A DNA stretch of 64,000 nt from Actinomycetales bacterium JB111. GTDB lineage: Bacteria > Actinomycetota > Actinomycetes > Actinomycetales > Actinomycetaceae. Below are positions 58,305-64,000 of this stretch, piece after piece. Both the position numbers and the translations under genes were made by a program. Numbering within the stretch: position 1 is the first letter of the stretch; each line of letters begins with the position of its first letter. The notes below the pieces were generated by a model that saw nothing but the letters and a program-made list of their open reading frames with translations, was not told where the DNA came from and searched no databases. The stretch lies in contig FUHX01000019.1 of the NCBI GenBank assembly GCA_900163555.1, positions 62,001-126,000 of the forward strand, in the 5' to 3' direction.

Positions 58305-60118
58305 ACGTCGGCCTTCGGGGCCGCTGCCTCGTCGGACTCCTCGTCCTCCTCCTCGGGCACGAAGTCCACGCCGGCCTCGGCACGCTGGGCGTCCGTGATC
58401 GGCGCGGGAGCCGCGGTCAGCGGGTCGAAGCCGCCGCCGGTCTTCGGGAAGGCGATGACCTCGCGGATGGAGTCCACGCCATGCAGGAGGGCGACGATGC
58501 GGTCCCAGCCGAACGCGATCCCGCCGTGCGGGGGCGCGCCGAACGCGAAGGCGTCGAGCAGGAAGCCGAACTTCTCCTGCGCCTCCTCCTCGCCGATGCC
58601 CATGACCGAGAAGATGCGCTCCTGGACGTCCCGGCGGTGGATACGGATCGACCCGCCGCCGATCTCGTTGCCGTTGCAGACGATGTCGTACGCGTAGGCC
58701 AGCGCGTTCGCCGGGTCCTCCTCGAAGCGGTCGATCCACTCCGGGGTCGGCGACGTGAAGGCGTGGTGAACGGCAGTCCACTTCCCCTCGCCGACGGCGA
58801 CGTCCCCCTCCTCCTCGGCCTCGTCCGTCGACTTGAACAGGGGCGCGTCGACGATCCACACGAACGCCCACTCGTCCTCGTCGATGAGGCCGACCCGCCG
58901 GGCGATCTCCTGCCGGGCCGCGCCGAGCAGGCCACGGGAGGCGGTCGGGGCGCCGGCGGCGAAGAAGACGCAGTCGCCCGGCTTCGCGCCGACGGCCTCG
59001 GCGAGGCCCTCGCGCTCGGCGTCGGAGATGTTCTTGGCGACGGGGCCGCCCAGGGTGCCGTCCTCTCCGATCGTCACGTATGCCAGGCCGCGGGCGCCGC
59101 GCTGCTTGGCCCACTCCTGCCAGGCGTCGAACGTGCGCCGGGGCTGGCTCGCTCCCCCGGGCATGACGACGGCGCCGACGTACGGGGCCTGGAACACGCG
59201 GAACGGCGTGTCGGCGAAGAAGTCCTTCAGCTCGGTGATCTCGACGCCGAACCGGAGGTCCGGCTTGTCCGATCCGAAGCGGCGCATGGCCTCCGCGTAC
59301 GTCATGCGCGGGATGGGGCGCGGGATGGAGTGGTCGATGAGGTCCCACAGCTCCGCGAGGATCTCCTCCGCGACGGCGATGACGTCGTCCTGCTCGACGA
59401 AGCTCATCTCGACGTCGAGCTGCGTGAACTCGGGCTGGCGGTCGGCGCGGAAGTCCTCGTCCCGGTAGCACCGGGCGATCTGGTAGTACCGCTCCATCCC
59501 GGCGACCATGAGCAGCTGCTTGAACAGCTGCGGGGACTGCGGGAGCGCGTACCACGAACCCGGCGCGAGGCGGGCGGGGACGATGAAGTCCCGGGCGCCC
59601 TCCGGCGTCGAGCGGGTGAGGGTGGGGGTCTCGATCTCGACGAACTCCTGCGCGTCGAGCACGCGCCGGGCCGCCTGGTTGACCTTCGCGCGGAGCCGCA
59701 TCCCGGCCGCGGGGCCGGACCGACGCAGGTCGAGGTACCGGTGCTTGAGGCGGGCCTCCTCGCCGACCGTGCCGGAGTCCGAGGCGTTGTCGGAGATCTG
59801 GAACGGCAGCGGCGCGGAGGTGTTGAGGATCTCGATGCGGTCGGCGACGACCTCGATCTGGCCGGTCGGCAGGTCCGGGTTCGCGTTGCCCTCCGGGCGC
59901 ACGCGCACGCTGCCGGTCACCTGGACCACGAACTCGCCGCGCAGGTCGTGCGCCTGCTCCTCGTCCCGCATGACGACCTGGACGATGCCCGACGCGTCGC
60001 GCAGGTCGAAGAACGCCACCCCGCCGTGATCGCGGCGGCGGTCCACCCACCCCGCGAGGGTGAGGGTCGAGCCGTCGTCGGCCGTCGTGAGGGTTCCTGC
60101 CTGGCGCGTGCGGAGCAC
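58301..60118 (-). CDS. aspS: Aspartyl-tRNA synthetase
   Basis: Charges tRNA(Asp), and possibly tRNA(Asn). The 605-aa length includes the OB-fold anticodon domain ([21 protein letters not shown] near 20), class II motifs 1-3 ([47 protein letters not shown]) and the bacterial GAD insertion (about 285-420). GTG at 60118 is chosen because AAAGGA lies seven bases upstream. An acidic tail of about 20 residues ends the protein. Confidence 0.96.
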   Translation of the reverse strand: MLRTRQAGTLTTADDGSTLTLAGWVDRRRDHGGVAFFDLRDASGIVQVVMRDEEQAHDLRGEFVVQVTGSVRVRPEGNANPDLPTGQIEVVADRIEILNTSAPLPFQISDNASDSGTVGEEARLKHRYLDLRRSGPAAGMRLRAKVNQAARRVLDAQEFVEIETPTLTRSTPEGARDFIVPARLAPGSWYALPQSPQLFKQLLMVAGMERYYQIARCYRDEDFRADRQPEFTQLDVEMSFVEQDDVIAVAEEILAELWDLIDHSIPRPIPRMTYAEAMRRFGSDKPDLRFGVEITELKDFFADTPFRVFQAPYVGAVVMPGGASQPRRTFDAWQEWAKQRGARGLAYVTIGEDGTLGGPVAKNISDAEREGLAEAVGAKPGDCVFFAAGAPTASRGLLGAARQEIARRVGLIDEDEWAFVWIVDAPLFKSTDEAEEEGDVAVGEGKWTAVHHAFTSPTPEWIDRFEEDPANALAYAYDIVCNGNEIGGGSIRIHRRDVQERIFSVMGIGEEEAQEKFGFLLDAFAFGAPPHGGIAFGWDRIVALLHGVDSIREVIAFPKTGGGFDPLTAAPAPITDAQRAEAGVDFVPEEEDEESDEAAAPKADV

Positions 60119-60181
60119 TGCGGTTCCTTTCGGTCGGTGGGTCCCGCGAGACGGGCGGGCCACCCCCGATGGTACGTCTCA

Positions 60182-60200
60182 CGGGCAATCGGATTGTCCG
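60182..60200. promoter_or_regulatory. Inverted repeat in aspS-MFS intergenic region
   Basis: CGGGCAAT-CGG-ATTGTCCG has 8-base arms with one mismatch in the middle of the 110-base divergent gap. Position suits an operator for the transporter. A TTGTCC in its right arm could be a -35 for the MFS gene. Confidence 0.35.
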
Positions 60201-60228
60201 CCGCCCCCGATTGGGCGACGATCAGCAC

Positions 60229-61692
60229 GTGCCACAGCCTCTCCCCCGGGACTCCGAGCAGAACGCGGACACCGGAGCGATCAAACTTCTGCTCGTCGTC
60301 TCGGTCGCCCTGGTCACCTTCGTCGCGTTCGAGGCGCTCGCCGTCGCCTCCGCGATGCCGACCGTCTCGCACGAGCTGGGCGGCGAGCAGCTCTACGCAC
60401 TGGCGTACGGGATCACCCTCGCCAGCCAGGTCGCGACCACGCCGCCCGCCGGTCGCTGGTGCGACGCCGGCGGCACGAGGCTCGCGCTCATCACGGGCGT
60501 CGCTACGTTCATCGTCGGGCTCGTCATCGCGGGCGCGGCCCCCGAGATGTGGGTCCTCGTCATCGGCCGGGCCGTCCAGGGCATCGGCGGTGCACTCGTC
60601 ATCGTCCCGCTCTACGTGCTCGTGGGCACGGTCGTCCCGGCGCGGCGGCGGCCCGGGTTCTTCGCCGCGTTCTCGGCCGCCTGGGTCGTGCCGTCCCTGG
60701 TCGGCCCGGTCCTCGCCGGCTTCCTCGCGGAGCACGCCTCGTGGCGCTGGGTGTTCCTCGGCATCGCCGCGGTCGCTCTGCCCGCCCTGTTCCTCGTGCT
60801 CGGCGTCCTCGCCCGGATCGGCCGCTCCGACGACCTGCCCAACCCCGACGACGTCCCGGCCGCCCCCGCCGGCGGGAGCCGGGGCGTCGTCTGGTTCGCG
60901 ATCGGCGCCGGGGTCGGCGCCGCGCTCCTGCAGTCGACCGGGGCCGAGCCCGGCGAGCGGGGCGGGGTCACGCTCACCGACGCCATCGCCATCGCGCTCG
61001 CGCTCGTCGCACTCGCCGTCTGCGTGCCCGGCCTCCTGCCACGCGGCGCGCTGCGGCTGCGGCCCAAGGTCCCCGCGCTCATCACCGGCCGCGCCCTGCT
61101 CAACGGATCCTTCATCGGCGTCGAGGTCTTCCTCGTGCTCATGCTGCAGCGTCAGCACGACTGGAGCCCGATGGCCGCCGGCCTGGTCCTCACGACCGGG
61201 TCGCTGTCCTGGGGCGCCGCGTCCGTCGTCGCCGCGCGCGTGAGGACCGAGACGGCGCGCGCCCGGCTGCCGTGGATCGGCACCGCGCTCCTCGCCCTCG
61301 GGATCCTCCTCGTCATGCCGTCCGCGTGGCCGAGCGTGCCGGCCTGGCTGACGATCGTCGGCTGGGTCTTCGGCGGCGGCGGGATCGGGCTGGCCATGTC
61401 CGCCTCGTCCGTCCTCGCCCTCGGCTGGACGCCGCGTGCCCGTCAGGGCGAGGTCAGTGCGCACCTCCAGATCGCCGACGCGCTCGGCGCCGCGGTCCTC
61501 GTGGCATTGACGGGCCTGGCGGTCGCGGTCGTCCCGCTCGGCTCCTCCGGCGAGCTCCCGTACCTTGCGGCGCTCGGCATCGGCTTCGTCCTGTCCGTCG
61601 TCGCCGCGACCGCCTCCTACCGGTCGCAGGGCGAGCCCGCGGCCGAGGAGGCCACCCCCATGACCGGGCCGGCGCCGTCGTCGGGCCTGTAA
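60229..61692 (+). CDS. MFS transporter (DHA2-like)
   Basis: 487-aa transporter with about 14 predicted helices. Typical elements are AFEALAVASAMPTVSHELGG near residue 31, GRWCDAGGTRLALITGV (loop between helices 2 and 3) near 79, and VIGRAVQGIGGALVIVPLYVLVG near 112. Likely an exporter or multidrug pump; substrate unknown. The GTG at 60229 is preferred; an ATG at 60169 would add 20 basic residues of no clear value. No adjacent TetR regulator. Confidence 0.87.
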   Translation: MPQPLPRDSEQNADTGAIKLLLVVSVALVTFVAFEALAVASAMPTVSHELGGEQLYALAYGITLASQVATTPPAGRWCDAGGTRLALITGVATFIVGLVIAGAAPEMWVLVIGRAVQGIGGALVIVPLYVLVGTVVPARRRPGFFAAFSAAWVVPSLVGPVLAGFLAEHASWRWVFLGIAAVALPALFLVLGVLARIGRSDDLPNPDDVPAAPAGGSRGVVWFAIGAGVGAALLQSTGAEPGERGGVTLTDAIAIALALVALAVCVPGLLPRGALRLRPKVPALITGRALLNGSFIGVEVFLVLMLQRQHDWSPMAAGLVLTTGSLSWGAASVVAARVRTETARARLPWIGTALLALGILLVMPSAWPSVPAWLTIVGWVFGGGGIGLAMSASSVLALGWTPRARQGEVSAHLQIADALGAAVLVALTGLAVAVVPLGSSGELPYLAALGIGFVLSVVAATASYRSQGEPAAEEATPMTGPAPSSGL

Positions 61693-61738
61693 CGGTTCTC
61701 ACCGCGCCCTCCTCTTAAGCAAGGACGCCCTCCGGCAC

Positions 61739-61881
61739 TAGTCTGGGTGGTGCGAGTGCGCCATCCATGGCCGCGCACGCCCTACTCACCTTCTCCGGCG
61801 CACAAGGCGCGGATGATCTCGGGCACTGTGCGGCACGCGCCCAGGTAGGGGCGCCCCTCTCGCCGTATCCCGAGGAGAACC
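61739..61881 (+). promoter_or_regulatory. Promoter and long leader of the DEAD-box helicase gene
   Basis: TAGTCT (61739-61744) with TTAAGC 18 bases upstream is a plausible promoter, giving a leader of about 130 bases. The leader contains GCGCCC-AGGTAG-GGGCGC (61837-61854) and ends with GAGGAG four bases before the GTG start. A long structured leader is typical of cold-induced helicase genes; the function is inferred. Confidence 0.4.
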
Positions 61882-63882
61882 GTGTCCCATCACGCGCCCG
61901 AAACCATGCCCGACGACGCCGCCGAGACCCCGGCGACCTTCGCCGACCTCGGGCTCCCCCACGACCTGCGCCGCGCGGTCGAGGAGCTCGGCTTCACCAC
62001 CCCCACGCCCGTCCAGGCCCGTACGATCCCGGTGCTGCTGTCCGGCCGCGACGTCGTCGGCGTCGCCCAGACCGGCACCGGAAAGACGGCTGCGTTCGGC
62101 CTCCCGCTGCTCGCCGCCATCGACACGTCCGAGCGCCGCGTCCAGGCGATCGTGCTGGCGCCCACCCGTGAGCTCGCCATCCAGGTCGCCGACGCCCTCG
62201 AGGACCTCGCGCACCGCATGGACGGCCTCAAGGTGCTGCCGATCTACGGCGGCTCGTCCTACACGCCGCAGCTGCGGGGCCTGAAGGACGGCGCCCAGGT
62301 CGTCGTCGGCACGCCCGGTCGCGTCATCGACCACATCGAGCGCGGGTCGCTCGACCTGGCCGGCGTGAAGTACCTCGTGCTCGACGAGGCCGACGAGATG
62401 CTCCGCATGGGCTTCGCCGAGGAGGTCGAGTCGATCGCGTCGCACGTGCCGACCGACCGCCGCACGGCCCTGTTCTCCGCCACGATGCCCTCGGGCATCC
62501 GCCGCGTCGCCGCCACGCACATGACCGACCCCGTGCACATCTCGGTCACGCCGCCCGCCACCACGGTCGCGAACATCACCCAGACGTACGCCGTGGTCCC
62601 TTTCCGGCACAAGACCGGCGCCCTCGCCCGCATCCTCGCGGTGTCCGACGCCGAGGCCGCCATCGTCTTCGTCCGCACCAAGGCGCAGGTCGAGGAGGTC
62701 GCGATCGAGCTCCAGTCGCGCGGCGTCACCGCCGCGGCACTGTCCGGCGACGTCCCCCAGCGGGAGCGCGAGCGGCTCGTCGAACGCCTGCGCGCCGGCA
62801 CCCTCGACGTCCTCGTGGCGACCGACGTCGCCGCCCGCGGTCTCGACGTCGAGCGCATCGGGCTCGTCGTCAACTACGACGTGCCGCGCGAGACCGACTC
62901 CTACGTCCACCGCATCGGCCGCACGGGCCGCGCGGGGCGCACCGGCCGCGCGCTCACGTTCCTCACGCCCCGCGAGAAGGGCCGGCTCGGCCAGATCGAG
63001 CGCGCCACGGGCGCCACGCTGACCGAGGCCGTCATCCCGACTCCCGCCGACGTCTCCGCGCACCGGGCGCGGACGATCCTCGCCTCGACGTCCGCCCGCC
63101 ACGACGCCGGCCGCCTCGAGCTCTACCGGACGCTGCTCGCCGAGGCCATGGGCGACACGGCGCCGGCCGACCCGGCCGAGGTCGCCGCGACCCTGCTCGC
63201 GCTCGCCGTCGGCGACGAGGGCCCGCGGACCTCGAAGGAGCCCGACGACCTCGGCCTGCCGCACCGCGAGGAGCAGGGCGGCAAGCGGGCCTGGAAGGAC
63301 GACCGCCCCCAGGCGTCCGGCGCCGACAAGCGCCGCCCGCGCCGCGAGGAGAGCATCGACGAGGACGGCGAGTTCGTCTCCGCCCGCTTCGAGGACGGTC
63401 GCGAGCGCGGTGGCCGGGTCAACCGTCGCCGCAGCAACGACGGTTCCTCGGTCACCTACCGCGTGGACGTCGGTCACCGCGACGGCGTGCGCCCCGGCTC
63501 GATCGTCGGCGCCATGACGGGCGAGTCCTCGCTGTCCGGTAGCGACATCGGCAAGATCGATATCTTCCCGAGCTTCGCGCTCGTCGAGGTCACCTCCCCG
63601 ATCGACAACCGGTCGATGGAGAAGCTCGGCCGCGCCGTCATCGGCGGCCGCCGGCTCAACCTCCGCGAGGACACCGGCCCGAAGTCCGGCCCGCGTCGAG
63701 GCGGCGAGGGCCGCTTCGCCAAGGAGTCCTTCGGCGACCGACGCCCCGGGAAGGGCATCCGGGACAAGGCGCGCGGTGAGCGTGGCGGGGAGAAGTCGTT
63801 CTCCGGCCGGCCGCGTCGCGAAGGCGAGTGGACCGAGCGGCGCGCGAGCGCTCCCTCGCGTCCCCGTCAGCCGAGGTACTGA
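61882..63882 (+). CDS. DEAD-box RNA helicase (DeaD/CsdA-like)
   Basis: 666-aa ATP-dependent RNA helicase for ribosome assembly and RNA turnover. Q motif TFADLGLPHDLRRAVEELG near 18, motif I AQTGTGKT near 62, PTRELA near 94, DEAD near 171, SAT near 201, and HRIGRTGRAGRTG near 343 are all present. After a linker the DbpA-type RNA-binding domain follows (about 515-590: VTYRVDVGHRDGVRPGSIVGA and DIFPSFALVEV), then a basic Gly/Arg-rich tail. GTG at 61882 has GAGGAG upstream. Followed by a strong terminator. Confidence 0.95.
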   Translation: MSHHAPETMPDDAAETPATFADLGLPHDLRRAVEELGFTTPTPVQARTIPVLLSGRDVVGVAQTGTGKTAAFGLPLLAAIDTSERRVQAIVLAPTRELAIQVADALEDLAHRMDGLKVLPIYGGSSYTPQLRGLKDGAQVVVGTPGRVIDHIERGSLDLAGVKYLVLDEADEMLRMGFAEEVESIASHVPTDRRTALFSATMPSGIRRVAATHMTDPVHISVTPPATTVANITQTYAVVPFRHKTGALARILAVSDAEAAIVFVRTKAQVEEVAIELQSRGVTAAALSGDVPQRERERLVERLRAGTLDVLVATDVAARGLDVERIGLVVNYDVPRETDSYVHRIGRTGRAGRTGRALTFLTPREKGRLGQIERATGATLTEAVIPTPADVSAHRARTILASTSARHDAGRLELYRTLLAEAMGDTAPADPAEVAATLLALAVGDEGPRTSKEPDDLGLPHREEQGGKRAWKDDRPQASGADKRRPRREESIDEDGEFVSARFEDGRERGGRVNRRRSNDGSSVTYRVDVGHRDGVRPGSIVGAMTGESSLSGSDIGKIDIFPSFALVEVTSPIDNRSMEKLGRAVIGGRRLNLREDTGPKSGPRRGGEGRFAKESFGDRRPGKGIRDKARGERGGEKSFSGRPRREGEWTERRASAPSRPRQPRY

Positions 63883-63902
63883 GCAGCCGTAGCTGCACCG
63901 CA

Positions 63903-63945
63903 ACGCGCGACGCGCCGGCCCGTATCGGGCCGGCGCGTCGCGCGT
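63903..63945. terminator. Strong bidirectional hairpin terminator
   Basis: Perfect 20-base arms (63903-63922 and 63926-63945) with a TAT loop lie 20 bases after the helicase stop. The stem is almost entirely GC. It probably also ends transcription of the convergent gene at the right edge. Confidence 0.85.
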
Positions 63946-63966
63946 GTCGGGGCTCGGTCGGTCGAG

Positions 63967-64000
63967 CTAGCGACGGATGGTCGCCAGGGCGTCCCGGAAC
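63967..64000 (-). CDS. C-terminal end of a convergent gene (partial)
   Basis: A minus-strand frame entering from the right edge ends in FRDALATIRR followed by TAG at 63969-63967, just beyond the terminator. Only the last ten residues are in the window, so no family can be given and even the coding status is uncertain. Confidence 0.3.
   Translation of the reverse strand, partial: FRDALATIRR

Overview
The window is a chromosomal segment of a high-GC actinobacterium. Evidence for this is the GC-rich codon use, frequent GTG starts, an actinobacterial integration host factor (mihF), a mycobacterial-type pyrF, a PriA with degenerate ATPase motifs, and a gene order (rpe-rsmB-fmt-priA-metK-coaBC-rpoZ-gmk-mihF-pyrF-carBA-pyrCBR, then nusB-efp-aroKB-aroC) typical of Actinobacteria. 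A member of the Micrococcales or a close relative is likely, but no rRNA is present to settle it and I do not name a genus.

Layout. Bases 1-18.6 kb carry a long minus-strand housekeeping block: a small unknown gene, rpe, rsmB, fmt, priA, metK, coaBC, rpoZ, gmk, mihF and the pyrimidine operon pyrR-pyrB-pyrC-carA-carB-pyrF, whose genes mostly overlap by 1-4 bases. A PyrR-binding-loop-like hairpin lies just before the pyrR ribosome binding site. Bases 18.8-20.5 kb hold two divergent ClpP paralogues on the plus strand and, facing them, a PopR/ClgR-like regulator that ends in LLLAA. Bases 20.5-26.9 kb return to minus-strand housekeeping genes (nusB, efp, an aroK-aroB fusion, aroC), interrupted by a SatD-like regulator with a membrane partner, an exported protein and a shikimate-kinase-like protein with a broken P-loop.

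Bases 27.1-37.5 kb look like accessory DNA between aroC and the aroE/mltG/ruvX/alaS group: a propionate methylcitrate operon (prpDBC), a sugar or polyol operon (FGGY kinase, zinc dehydrogenase, class II aldolase, DeoR regulator), then a hydrolase/DUF899 pair divergent from an HxlR-type regulator. Bases 37.5-45.9 kb carry a small prepilin peptidase, aroE, mltG, ruvX, alaS, rpsD and rarA on the minus strand. Bases 46-56.3 kb are mixed: an MMPL transporter, an MFS exporter, two tandem diiron-like proteins (one without most ligands), a non-coding stretch with four consecutive tandem-repeat arrays, an HNH/DUF222 gene under a LexA-box promoter, and a three-gene ABC-2 exporter. Bases 56.3-64 kb hold a TPR protein, a YciO-type protein, a GNAT enzyme, aspS, a second MFS transporter and a DEAD-box RNA helicase followed by a very strong terminator.

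The most interesting system is the clpP-clpP/PopR-like locus. Its promoter carries TCTGCT-CGC-GGCAGA, one base from the Streptomyces PopR box as I recall it. A similar box precedes the regulator gene. The regulator ends in a ClpP-degron-like tail, and the second ClpP has alanine in place of the catalytic serine. Other notable signals are the SOS-type promoter of the HNH gene, the pyrR leader, the leaderless and operator-rich satD and HxlR promoters, and several degenerate paralogues beside intact ones.
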